Assembly: GCA_000149265.1 (NCBI GenBank)
Contig: CH003410.1
Location: forward strand, 518,754 to 582,753
DNA: 64,000 nucleotides
Direction of reading: 5' to 3'
From: Ciona savignyi
Lineage: Eukaryota > Chordata > Ascidiacea > Phlebobranchia > Cionidae
The first letter of the stretch is position 1, and every line of letters begins with the position of its first letter. A program made the position numbers and the translations under genes. The notes under the pieces are model-generated. The model saw nothing but the letters and a program-made list of their open reading frames with translations, had not been told where the DNA came from and did not search any database. Below, piece by piece: positions 32,822 through 42,763 of the stretch.

Positions 32822-34181
32822 TAGACCAGAAACTGCTTTTTACCCATTAGATCCGACCGCAGACTATTGTCAGGAAACCTAGTTTGCATCTTTTCTTTAA
32901 CGAACTAGGTTTAGAACCCTATCGGCCTGATACAGAGATCTTTTTTGTAAAAAAATTGTTATATGTATCAGCCACATGACTATCCTTATGATTTTAAGTT
33001 ACCGGGTATTTTTTTAACCAGCCAAAAGTTTCGAACCTATTATGGGCTAGTCATTTTACCTCTTTTTATAAAATTGGTGTATGTATCGGTCACGTAAACC
33101 ATTGGGCCACATGACAGTACCCTTTGTGGTCTTGTCATGTTGAATTGTTAGGTGACTTAAAATTCGTAGTTGTTATTTAAGCGCAGTTGTGTGTTAATGA
33201 AATTTTAAAACCAAACTTTGTGTGTGTGCCTTAATTCAGCAATGCATTTCCTCTGGCCTGACCCACACATGCGTGCCACTGAGTCTTTTTCCTATGCTGA
33301 CAAACGTACTATAATGAAACATGTACTTCAGTAATGTGTGTGTGTAATCCGGTCTCTGATTTTTAACCAAAATTGTGTGTCCCTTATTTGATATAAGTTA
33401 TGGATTGTAAATTTTTGGGTGCTTTTTTGTTAATCATCAACGAAACAACTTACAGCCCCATTATTATACCTCCTGCCTTAATAGCTGTGGGTCATCATTT
33501 TTGCACACTTTTCTTCAAATATGCATATTTGATTTGATTTTTACCTTGTAATGTCCGCTATACAACAAGCTAAAATAGGTTTAACGGTAGACAACAACTT
33601 GTCTTGCCAATTGTTCGTATTGTAAAGACTTCAGAAACAACAACATCGTATTTAAAGCAATTTACAACCCATTAAAGATAAACAATTTATAAAAACCGTT
33701 TTAATCAAAAGTTATTTGATTTTCATTTTACCCCAAATTTAATCTTTAACTTAGGCCTACCACAAACACCTTTTAAATTATGCATCTTTTCTTCTACAGA
33801 TTGTTCATACAAATCTTGTATATTGATGTTTTCATCCGTTTCATAATTTTATAATAGCAGGTTTAGGTTGAATGATTACACCGTGAAAAGAGCTTTTCTG
33901 CTTTGTACTGTATATCCAAATTTACTAAAATAGAATAGGCTTTTTTTCAGAATCATAAATTTAAGTTTTTAGATAAAATTGTCATCGAATTGTTTACGTC
34001 GGATTCACATTCGTTGCAAGGTAGCGTCAGGTTCCAATTTTCAGCCTGTTGCAAACTATCCGAAGCTCCCAGTATTTTGAGAAATACCATCATTTGTTTA
34101 ACTGTCTACACAGTTTTAGTCAACTTTAAATTAGTCTAGTGCTATGCACTGACAAATACATGATATAGGCTACTGCTTAAA
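32822..34181. other. IRF 3' flank, copy 1
   Basis: No supported plus-strand gene. It contains SINE family-2 remnants near 32985-33130 and a possible minus-strand exon-like frame near 33955-34110 that is disrupted by a 4-base deletion relative to copy 2. It matches 59335-60947 in copy 2. Confidence 0.45.
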
Positions 34182-34185
34182 CAAG

Positions 34186-34693
34186 TGTAGGGAGTCGTTG
34201 CAGGTCGCTGCCTATTTCGCTAGATTGTTCCTTGTAGGCATCCAGGTAAGCCGGTTACAACACCTGATGCGATCTGCGATTCCCTACGCGCTATCTCGAC
34301 TCTCGGAGGTGCGCTAATTAATTGAGGTTTTCTGCGTAAATGTCACTTTGACTGATCTCCTGTAGTTCGTCGATAAATGCCTCAGTAGTTTTATAACATC
34401 AATTGTATTAAGCAATTGAGGCGATTAACTTGGTACCAATTGCGAGTTAAATCGTTAGATGTTTAAACGACATAGATTCCAGATAAACTCTCAGTATAGA
34501 CACATACAAGATCTTTCTTAATGCGTCCAGCCTTCTCTTTTCCAAGCAAAAGTAAAATAAACTTATATAGGCAAAGTATGACAGCTGTGGTTATAATTGT
34601 AAACCTATAAATGATATTTCAACATGACGGAATGTCAGCGCAAATGCCAGCTGATGGGATCGTAAATCTTATGTAACACATAAGGTCGCTACA
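34186..34693 (-). repeat. 3' LTR of gypsy-type element
   Basis: 508 bp, TGTAGGGAG...GGTCGCTACA in window orientation. The same length and most of the same sequence recur at 63013-63520. Confidence 0.85.
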
Positions 34694-35039
34694 TACACTT
34701 CCCCCCTCAGAGGTATGGTCATTTTAGTTTAGAAAAACTAACGAAAAAGGGCCATACTTCGTAAAAGATATTACGTCAGAAAACGAAGAAATGAACTGAA
34801 AAAGTGTCGAACTCAAGGAATGGTACAAAAAAAAAATAATAATAATAATAAAATGGTTATCACGTATTTGTGGCGACAAAAGATGTAAAAATGTCCCCAC
34901 GGTTGACCGTAAAATGTTCTTAAATTTGGGTCTAGCGGAAGTCCATTGGTAAGGGTCGAATCTAACCTGCTATACTCCGTCTATTCTAATCATGATTATT
35001 TTGGGTAAAAAATCTCCATAGTTAAACTTTGGGAGCACA

Positions 35040-35925
35040 TTCAATATCTACTTCATGATCGTGTACATGGTCAAAACAAGTCTCCACTTCAGGGCATCAG
35101 TAAGCAATGCCGAGAAAATTGTGTTTACCACCAGGTTTGAAATTTTTGTAGCATCGATCAAGAGTGCGTGTTTGGCAAAGTGATCAAATAGACTTTCCAA
35201 CGAATGTATGGGCATCTGCATCTGCTGTCTCATTGCATCCTCATTCAGGAGTTAATTAATGTTCTCCGTTGTAACTTGCGATTGATTTATTGAACCAAGG
35301 ATTGCGCTGAAATGCTTCAATCCCATCGACGATAAGGGAATTTTTTTCGCAAGCGAAACCAAATCGTCCGGACTGGTTCTTCAATCGGAGTTAGAGAGGA
35401 AATTTTATGCCGAACATGGACATCAGCATGTTCTAAAGTATAGTTATCATACAAGTAGAACTTATCGTTTACACGAAATGTAAATGTCCTGTCGGGTGTA
35501 GTGCTCAACTAATCTCACACCTTCATCGACCACATCGTTTTTCAAGACTTTGCCGATTCGTAATGATCCGTTACTATCGGTAAAGCTAACGAGAGGACAA
35601 ATGGAGAAGTAGGATTTATATTGGAAACTGTGGCGTAATGTGGCATTTATTTGCTCACATACAATTTCAGTATTTCCAACAGTTAATGCAGCTCGGGAAT
35701 TATCCATCTTGGCTGTTAGCACTTCAACTGGGAAACAGTCTTCCAGCTTATTAAATAGAGAACAGCGATATACTTGCAGTTGACATTCAAGGAATATATC
35801 GTCTATGGATTGATTGCTTAACCACCATTCTTGTAGAATTAAACGGGTAGTTAACCTGTGATTGACTTCTCCAAATCTGTATGAAGACTGACACGAAGGT
35901 TCTAATGGCGAAAGTAATGCTTAAA
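35040..35925 (-). pseudogene. env-like third reading frame of gypsy element, broken
   Basis: Coding-like sequence continues after the pol stop on the minus strand in pieces in different frames: roughly 35925-35462, 35508-35317 and 35345-35048. At least two frame changes and an in-frame stop near 35255 separate them. The position between pol and the 3' LTR and the cysteine-containing ectodomain-like composition suggest an envelope-type gene, as in errantiviruses; no family motif is certain. It is not intact in this copy. Confidence 0.4.
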
Positions 35926-35971
35926 TAATGTAGAATAAAGAAGCGTATAGAGTTCAGATCTAACACTTAAA

Positions 35972-36262
35972 GGTCATAATCCTGTAAATGTTTTGGGCGA
36001 ATAATTGTTCGTCCAAATCGAGTTGTCCGTGGTTCATCTGCTGGCGCTATAGTTCTATGTAAGCCAGTATCAAAGTAATCAGCCTGATCAGAAATAAGTC
36101 TCGTCCGATAATTTGTCTTGTCCGATCGTTTCTTATAGATGGTATGAGACTCAAAGAGGCTCCAGTATCAATAAGATACTTAGTCGTAAGGGTCAAATCC
36201 GTTATAAACAATAAAGATGGCGATTTAGAAGTACTACACAAGACGCTATACGCCATATCCAA
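35972..36262 (-). pseudogene. Protease fragment joined to pol C-terminus
   Basis: On the minus strand the retropepsin active-site motif DTGAS and the following strand (LSLIPS) are present. Soon after (about 36085-36130) the sequence jumps to what looks like the basic C-terminal end of a pol polyprotein, in a different frame, with a stop at about 35972. The rest of pol is absent. The start overlaps the end of gag in another frame, as expected for gag-pol frameshifting. Confidence 0.7.
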
Positions 36263-37257
36263 CGTCTTGCCTGGGAGTTTTTTTGATCTTTTTGAGGGTC
36301 CTCTTTGGAATCTATAACTTTAAGTTTTCTCCTTTTTGGCCTTCTCCAATAACCTCGTCCGCGATTGCTCCATTGATGCCCCGGTGGGTGTTTTTCGTCT
36401 TGGTTGTCATCTATGTAGACGGTATTGTCCTGATATCCGCTGTTCTTGGAGGCTGAATTTGACGGTCTGTTCACAAGCTTATTGTTAAGTACTCTAAGGT
36501 TTTCAACAATCGCTAGATTGATTAAATGTAAATCACTTACAGTAGGGTTTCCTAAACCGAAAGAGGAAAATGCCGCAGCTCTTCGACTATCGTCGATTAT
36601 ACCATCTGCTCGGCTAGCCATCGCACATAAGGAATCACACGTAAAAGCTTTAAGTGTGCTACGTACGTTTAATGGCATACGTTCTAGAAACAGTTGACGC
36701 AACCATATTGACGTATTTTCATCCGGGTAAGGACCTGTCAGTTTTAACATATCTTTCAGCATCTCCGATGGTTTCTGATCACCAAGCGGACCGAAGTTCA
36801 TCAGTGCTATGATTTTATCAGTCTTAGAAACAGAATAGTTACTGATGAGCGCTTCTTTGAGGGACGTGTAAGACAAAATTCTATCTCGTTTAGCTAACAA
36901 GTGTTCAACGTGTCGGAGATGTCGTGGCCTAATTGATTCGTTAACGAATTCAAACTTATCATCTTCCGAAACCACATCAAAGCGTCGAAAAATACTTTCC
37001 GCAGAATCAAACCATGACTCGGGCATACTTTCGGTGAATTCAGGTAAGTTTACAGACGATTTCTTCAAATAGTCCGTTAGACTATTTAAAACGTCGCTCA
37101 ATAAAGGACCAGAACGATGATGTTGTTGTTGGGAATCAATCGTACGGTTAAATGGAGTTTTGACAGAAGTCGTGTCAACGTTTAATGGCTTCTTTCGATA
37201 AATGTTTGGTTGTTTGACGTTAGGCGTCGGCGATGATAACGAAATGTTATCCCCCAC
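36202..37257 (-). CDS. gag: Gag of gypsy-type retrotransposon
   Basis: Open frame of about 350 residues, extendable upstream without ATG to a stop near 37443. It carries the capsid pattern of Mag/CsRN1-like Ty3/gypsy gags: LPEFTESMPESWFDSAESIF near the start, SLKEALISNY, LGDQKPSEML and RQLFLERMPLNVR. No CCHC zinc knuckle is seen; a basic RGRGYWRRPKRRK stretch may bind RNA instead. It would form the particle shell. With no ATG in the N-terminal part, the original start may have been lost, lie upstream in another frame, or use a non-AUG codon. Confidence 0.75.
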   Translation of the reverse strand: MGDNISLSSPTPNVKQPNIYRKKPLNVDTTSVKTPFNRTIDSQQQHHRSGPLLSDVLNSLTDYLKKSSVNLPEFTESMPESWFDSAESIFRRFDVVSEDDKFEFVNESIRPRHLRHVEHLLAKRDRILSYTSLKEALISNYSVSKTDKIIALMNFGPLGDQKPSEMLKDMLKLTGPYPDENTSIWLRQLFLERMPLNVRSTLKAFTCDSLCAMASRADGIIDDSRRAAAFSSFGLGNPTVSDLHLINLAIVENLRVLNNKLVNRPSNSASKNSGYQDNTVYIDDNQDEKHPPGHQWSNRGRGYWRRPKRRKLKVIDSKEDPQKDQKNSQARRWIWRIASCVVLLNRHLYCL

Positions 37258-37837
37258 CAGACTAACGTCTTGTAGGTTATAATCTTCCGACCAATGATAA
37301 TCATCGTCATAAACCGCATCATAACCATGACTATTATTTTCGGGGACAGGCAGATTTCGCTTCTTTTTAACAGACCTACCGCTAAATCCAAAGAATTTTC
37401 TTATTTTAACGGACTCCGTGGGTTTTAAAAAGTTAAAGAAAAATAATTAAATCGTACCAAATCTATATAAACAGATTAATTATAGCAAAACCAAATAATA
37501 AATATAGAACTTAATTGAATTGTCCGGTGAAGTTGATCTCGTTCCCGTCGTAGTAGATCTGGTCGTCGTCTGTAGAATCCTTCGAAGTATCCGTTGATTT
37601 CGCGTATATAATCCGTTGTTTGAACTTGACACCTCCACGAACAATAGAACGGAAATGTCCAACGTTTGTTCTTGATGGCGAATGCGACGTTTACAGTGGA
37701 TGCAGAAATGTACCTCGAAACTTTAAGGAGCAGAGCAATGTAGTTGAAATTCTTCTTTTTCCGGCTTTCCAATCATCAATGCCACCTCAAAATTTGCTCA
37801 GAAACAGGGTCACCAAATATATAGGCCCCAAGATAAT

Positions 37838-38178
37838 CGCTACGCGCTGTCTCGTTTCTCAACGCCTCGGTAGTTTTATAACATCAATTGTATTAAGCAA
37901 TTGAGGCGATTAACTTGGTACCAATTGCGAGTTAAATCGTTAGATGTTTAAACGACATAGATTCCAGATAAACTTTCAGTATAGACACATACAAGATCTT
38001 TCTTAATGCGTCCAGCCTTCTCTTTTCCAAGCAAAAGTAAAATAAACTTATATAGGCAAAGTATGACAGCTGTGGTTATAATTGTAAACCTATAAATGAT
38101 ATTTCAACATGACGGAATGTCAGCGCAAATGCCAGCTGATGGGATCGTAAATCTTATGTAACACATAAGGTCGCTACA
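37838..38178 (-). repeat. 5' LTR of gypsy-type element (shorter than its partner)
   Basis: Nearly identical to the left LTR over about 310 bp (from AGTTTTATAACATCAATTG to CGCTACA). On its inner side it diverges and is about 170 bp shorter: CTACGCGCTGTCTCG joins CCTCGGTAG after a deletion of about 80 bases, and the expected TGTAGGGAG end is missing. Confidence 0.75.
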
Positions 38179-38308
38179 CAAGATTCATTGCATTAAAACA
38201 TTATCCCATACAATGCGGTGAATTGAGTTTTTTTGTGATTTTATTTCAAAATCAAACCTTGCCAAAAGAGAATAAAACTGAAGCACTGAGAAAGAAAAGA
38301 AATCAAGG

Positions 38309-39569
38309 TGTCGTACTGACATATTTGGCCGCTGACGACGTCCTTATCAAAATTCCAAGGAACAAAGAAATCGCTAAATGACGAACGGCGGTCTAAATTC
38401 ACGATGCGATCAACGCGACCTGGGAAAACGTCTAAAATCAGCGGGCAATTATTTTCTATTGTATCGACCGCAAAGATCATCTATTGTGCGTGTTTTAGAT
38501 ACTTAGCATCGCATTTTTTCCTTGGAGCCAAATCGCATATAAAAGACATCATTTCATGAGAGAAAGACAGAGATGTCTAGGCTTACAGCACTGTGTTTCC
38601 AAATCCACAGTCTGTATAGCCTAGGCTCTGGTGCTCTCGAGGGCGGGAATACGCTTAAAGTACCCTATAGCCCGTCCCTACCTATAACATTACGTAGCCG
38701 GTTATGCTTATTCATTATTTTACTTGTACTGTTGCGCTTATTGGAGTCAATTTAATAGAAAAGCTAAAACTGCTACCGTCTACTTTGTAAAGACTAATAT
38801 AATATAAATTAAATAAGCAGCCGCTACAACAATTGGTAAATACCCGTAAACGTGGTTGAACTCGGCAACCTTCCGATGCCTAACTTTACCTATGTCCTGC
38901 TTACTCGGACAGGTTAATATTATTTGTTTTCAGTATATATTTCCAAAAGATGCAGATTCATGATCCTGTACGACGACGACAGAAATAAACACCGGCGCCA
39001 TGTGGAATCGAAGCGTTTTGTCAAAGCCAAGCCCAAAATCCGCGTCAACCAAACCAGATGTATCTATTTTAAAAGTACCGTCGGATCACGGTCACCTTAA
39101 CGCGACTTTAGCAAGAAAAGGCGCTAACTAACTTTTGGAGCGAACTACGCACAAACAACCAACAGATTTAACACCCTCCACTCATGTCAATGGAGGGAGG
39201 TCCAATTTAACCTGGTATTCGCGGATGGCTGACAGGCACAATTGAACGGAGCATCAATCCATCAATCACAAAAACCTTCTGAAATTTCTACAAGAACAAC
39301 TCCCGGAAGTTCACTGCTGGTCGGACAAAAGGAGGGCGGTTCAACCGATAAGAGTACAACAGAACTGTCTATATAAACCCAGGTGCGCCTATGTCTACAA
39401 GTCTGTTTTATTATGCCTGGGCCAATTATAGAAGGCCTGGAATCCACGGCGTCCTCTGCTACGCACGAGCAAGAAGCTCTTCGAGGCGCAACTGTTGGTG
39501 CTTCAATAAGCATAAAATCCAACAGGAATTTTGTCTCCATCCAACTGCGATATTTTCGTCGTACAAGGA
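38309..39569 (+). mobile_element. Small LTR element, copy 1, truncated at duplication edge
   Basis: It corresponds to 61082-62364 in copy 2, where a second LTR follows. Here only the first LTR (about 38309-38790; TGTCGTACTGACA start, internal TATA-like CATATAAAAGAC) and part of the interior are present. Homology stops after CGTACAAGG at 39568-39569, the right edge of the segmental duplication. Confidence 0.7.
38960..39100 (+). CDS. Hypothetical 46-aa basic ORF in small LTR element
   Basis: MILYDDDRNKHRRHVESKRF at the start, then a lysine/arginine-rich tail. The same frame is intact in copy 2 (61758-61898) with three amino-acid changes. It could be a gag remnant or a chance frame in the element interior. 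I do not recognise it. Confidence 0.25.
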   Translation: MILYDDDRNKHRRHVESKRFVKAKPKIRVNQTRCIYFKSTVGSRSP

Positions 39570-39868
39570 TTTCTAGGTCTAAATAACGTTAGATTACCGT
39601 GTTCGTAAAATAATTTCACTGTAGCTATTGTACTAGTAGTACGTTAAATCCATGTAACGTAAGGGTTAGTCTTATTTTTATACACATGGTAATATTGTAT
39701 TATAATTGTAGTGTATTTAACATGTGATTGGATTTCTCGAGGTAAACTAGAATATTTTGAGTAAAATTTATCTACAGCTTCATTAAAAAAAACAAAAAAA
39801 ACGGCATATTTATAAAGTTTAGGGTGTCAGGAATTTCCTCAGGTTTAAAACAGACTAATAAAATGTTA

Positions 39869-39880
39869 GAAAGAGAAAGT
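39869..39880 (+). promoter_or_regulatory. ISRE-like motif upstream of LRAT-like gene
   Basis: GAAAGAGAAAGT matches the IRF consensus GAAANNGAAA and lies about 300 bases before the ATG. A weaker match on the other strand (AGTTTCGCTTCA) occurs near 40047. Such words arise by chance in AT-rich DNA. Confidence 0.3.
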
Positions 39881-40178
39881 AACATTTAACTGCTTTTAAT
39901 CTTTGTTAATGGTACAAAAGAATAAGTAGCATTGGTATGTCGGCAATTTCTTTAGGTCCAAAATAGACCAATAAAATGTTAACTGCTGTTTCTTCGCTAA
40001 TATTTAATGTGCTTGAATGGTAGCCTACAGAAGAGAAACTGGTGTAAGTTTCGCTTCATTTTGCACAATCATTCTACTTATATCTAGCTTTATAGATGCA
40101 GATTCTATAAGTACATGTAAATCAAAGACCAAGTTCATCTTTAAATTGTTGGTTATACACTTAAAATGGACCTAGTAG

Positions 40179-41405
40179 ATGAAAGGGCAACTACTTCAAC
40201 TGGAAGTTGGCTGGTACCAGAAGAAAAAAGGGGTAAAACATATTGGGATTGTTATTCTGATTGATGGTAAACCAAGGTATTCAATAGATTTCGATGGTAA
40301 AGTTAATGTTCATGAGTGGAAAGATAAAAACAGACGTATACGTGAGAAGTTTATACACGTTCCTTTCGAGCTGGAAAACATGCAGCAACTTCAGCCCAAT
40401 CAGAACACAACACAGGGTAGGAATGCAAAGGCAAAGAACTTTATGTCAATTGTCTTAAAATCGAAAGCCAACAAGGATAAAGCAAATAACATTCTCAAAG
40501 ACATACAGGAAATAAAAATGGGCAACTACAATGGCATGAAGAACAATTGCCGCGATCACGTCAAGCGCGTTTATGATATGCTGGTAGAGAAATGGGGGGT
40601 GGTTAGTGATTCATTCCCTAAAGAGATAAAAGAAATCTGGGTTGAAGACAGTTTAAAGATCGCAGCTGGGGTCGGAGCATTTGGTGGAGTTGGGTCGTTA
40701 CTTACAGGCGGATTATGTGGAGCAGCCGCAGTCTTTGGAGTGGTTACCTTTCCCTTTTCATTGCCATTGGGAGCAGTTGTGGCAATAGCTGGCGCAGCTG
40801 GATTGGCAATTTTTAGTGGAGCCGGTGTTGGGGTAGCACATGCTGTTTCAAAGTCATCAAAGTCTTTCGGCAAAAAAGTAAAAAGCTGTGTTGTCAGCAA
40901 TTCAACATCTAATGCATCACCGCAAGGATCATCTTCAAATGCTCAGTTAAACAAATTCCCTTGCTCCTTTGGTTATAATGCAAGTCTGCAGGCACTGAAG
41001 GACACTGGGGTTTTCAATGGTTCAGTCTGGAATAAAAGATACTCGACATACTTCCGACTAGTACATCCCAGTTCCCGTAGCGATGGTTATGATGATGATA
41101 TTACACATTTCTTCATTATACCATCGAACAAAGTAATAAATAATGAAAATGTTAAAGAAGTTCTTCATGACATGCTAATGATGGGGATGGCACCATCTAT
41201 CACCAGTGTATCAGACGACGACATAGATAAAGTGTGCAGGAAGGTTATCTCTCGACGTCGCTATAATAAAGTGTTGCAACAATTGTTTACGGATTTTGGG
41301 AGTCAACTAACTTCAGAATGCAGAGTTCTTGTATTCAAGACAACCGACCTAATTCATTCTGAAGATTGCACCAGCGAAGCCGAAATCATTCCATTCTATT
41401 ATTAA
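40179..41405 (+). CDS. LRAT/NlpC-P60-like protein with glycine-rich hydrophobic segment
   Basis: Single-exon frame of 408 aa; the start is the first ATG of the frame. The N-terminal part resembles the LRAT/H-rev107 branch of the NlpC/P60 fold: a His in a beta-strand (KHIGIVILI, H21) and a Cys in NNCRDHV (C124), matching the His and the NCEHF-type Cys that form the acyltransferase or phospholipase active site. Residues about 159-224 are a long Gly/Ala/Val/Leu-rich stretch (for example GAAAVFGVVTFPFSLPLGAV) that could insert in a membrane. A serine/asparagine linker follows, then a novel C-terminal domain (about 255-408) with DGYDDDITHFFI and HDMLMMGMAPSITSVS. Enzyme activity on lipids and membrane action are inferred. 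It stands alone between the two duplication copies. Confidence 0.75.
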   Translation: MKGQLLQLEVGWYQKKKGVKHIGIVILIDGKPRYSIDFDGKVNVHEWKDKNRRIREKFIHVPFELENMQQLQPNQNTTQGRNAKAKNFMSIVLKSKANKDKANNILKDIQEIKMGNYNGMKNNCRDHVKRVYDMLVEKWGVVSDSFPKEIKEIWVEDSLKIAAGVGAFGGVGSLLTGGLCGAAAVFGVVTFPFSLPLGAVVAIAGAAGLAIFSGAGVGVAHAVSKSSKSFGKKVKSCVVSNSTSNASPQGSSSNAQLNKFPCSFGYNASLQALKDTGVFNGSVWNKRYSTYFRLVHPSSRSDGYDDDITHFFIIPSNKVINNENVKEVLHDMLMMGMAPSITSVSDDDIDKVCRKVISRRRYNKVLQQLFTDFGSQLTSECRVLVFKTTDLIHSEDCTSEAEIIPFYY

Positions 41406-42239
41406 TAATAATAATCCAACCAAACCATGCGCCCAACGCCACCAATTTTACAAGCATATTACGTGAATTATAGGCTACAGTGGTTTGGCATGTCCAGCAA
41501 AAAGACTCCATTCTGGAAACTAAAAGTATTGTATTTTTAATTAAATCAAAAAGGAAACCAAAATTTTGGACTACATCTTATGGTTGAACCAGTAATTTTA
41601 ATTGAATATGTAAAATGTATCGATGTAGTATTATTTTGTTTGGTAGAACTGTTTGGTAGAGTGTAAAATGTGTTTTTTGCTTTATTGCTTATTTTTAGCC
41701 AAGCGTATTTTTATACTTCACTAAACTTGGGCTTTTGTTTTTCCAAGGATAATAGGAAAATATTGTGACTCGATGAATTTAGAAGCTTATATTTAAAATG
41801 TAAATTTTTGTGATTTTAAGTAGCAGACAAAACCTGTAAATCATTTTGAAGTAAAAACAATGAGAATTAAATCTCCAATTCTGCTTGTATGGTTTTAAAC
41901 CTAACTTTTAATTGTATGAATATATGAACTGGTAGCAAATATAACCATTGAATGATAAAATATATATTTTAATCGTGATTTTTTAATTTTATTATCATAT
42001 GTATCAAAGTAAAAACATCTGTTTAAGTTATCACAGCGTTTTAAAAAAAATTATATTTTTATATTTTTTCCAAATAATTTAGCACTGTAATTTAATTAAA
42101 ATAAAATTATATTTTTATATATTTTCCAAATAATTTAGCACTGCGTATTATTTAAAATAAAAATATATATATCTTAAATAATTTAGCACTGTGTTTTAAT
42201 TAAAATAAAATTATATTTTTCAAACCAAGAAAACTAATT
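41406..42239. other. AT-rich spacer with tandem repeats
   Basis: No gene. It contains imperfect repeats of about 60 bp (TTAATTAAAATAAAATTATA then TTTTCCAAATAATTTAGCACTG) between about 42035 and 42225, just before the duplicated C-terminal exon. Confidence 0.7.
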
Positions 42240-42763
42240 TTTGTGTTGTTAGCAATTCAAAATACAATGCATCACCCAAAGGATCATCTGTGAATGCTCA
42301 GTTAAACAAATTCACTTGCTCCTTTGGTTATAATGCAAGTCTGCAGGCACTGAAGGACGGTAAGATTTTTAATGGTTGTGTCTGGAATAAAATATACTCA
42401 AGATACTTTCAACAAGTACACGGCAGTTCCCGTACAGATGGGTATGATGATGACATCACACACTTCTTCATTATGCCACTGAACAAAGTAATAGATGATG
42501 AAAATGTTAAAGAAATTCTTCATGACATGCTAATGATGGGGATGGCACCATCTATAACCAGTGTGTCAGACGAAGACATAGATAAAGTGTGCAGGAAGGT
42601 TATCCCTCCATGTCGCTATAATCAAGTGTTGCAGCAATTGTTTAAGGATTTTGGGCGTCAACTATCTTCAGATAGCAGAGTTCTTGTATTCAAGACAACC
42701 GACCTAATTCATTCTGAAGATTGCACCAGCGAAGCCGAAATCATTTCATTCAGTTATATATAA
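42240..42763 (+). pseudogene. Second copy of the LRAT-like C-terminal domain
   Basis: Open frame to a TAA at 42761-42763. It is about 80% identical in protein to residues 255-408 of the neighbouring gene, without the LRAT-like domain or the hydrophobic segment. Homology starts at GTGTTGTTAGCAATTC, a plausible 3' splice site, so this may be an alternative last exon of the upstream gene rather than a dead fragment. The absence of any stop, and the concentration of similarity in the coding part rather than the flanks, favour continued use. Confidence 0.6.

Larger units (their letters stand above)
34186..38178 (-). mobile_element. Ty3/gypsy-type LTR retrotransposon with deleted pol
   Basis: The 3993-bp element on the minus strand is inserted in copy 1. 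The target CAAG is duplicated (34182-34185, 38179-38182) and copy 2 keeps the uninterrupted site near 60950. LTR termini are TGTAG...CTACA. A polypurine tract (minus strand AGGGGGGAAG) abuts the left LTR, and a candidate primer site (minus strand TGGTGACCC) lies before the right LTR. Order on the minus strand: gag, protease fragment, then only the C-terminal end of pol, then an env-like third frame. Reverse transcriptase, RNase H and most or all of integrase are missing, so the copy cannot be autonomous. Confidence 0.88.
17041..39569 (+). repeat. Tandem segmental duplication, copy 1
   Basis: Similarity with 43727-62364 starts at a TTTTTTAATTGAATTTAAAC block and ends after CGTACAAGG. Order and strand of three genes are the same in both copies (nucleotidyltransferase/TPR, helical protein, IRF). 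By eye, identity is high throughout, with coding exons mostly differing at only a few sites per hundred and many small indels in non-coding DNA. Copy 1 is longer mainly because of a 4-kb LTR retrotransposon at 34186-38178 and a 384-bp MITE at 29041-29424. Confidence 0.95.

Noticed and set aside
36446-36697. Plus-strand frame inside the gypsy element
   Set aside because: It is antisense to gag, which has clear family motifs on the minus strand.
38573-38755. 60-codon frame repeated at 61375-61557
   Set aside because: It lies entirely inside an LTR; the third LTR copy (62493-62985) does not keep it, so it is probably non-coding.
40571-40900. 109-codon minus-strand frame
   Set aside because: It is the antisense shadow of the LRAT-like coding region, produced by its Gly/Ala-rich segment.
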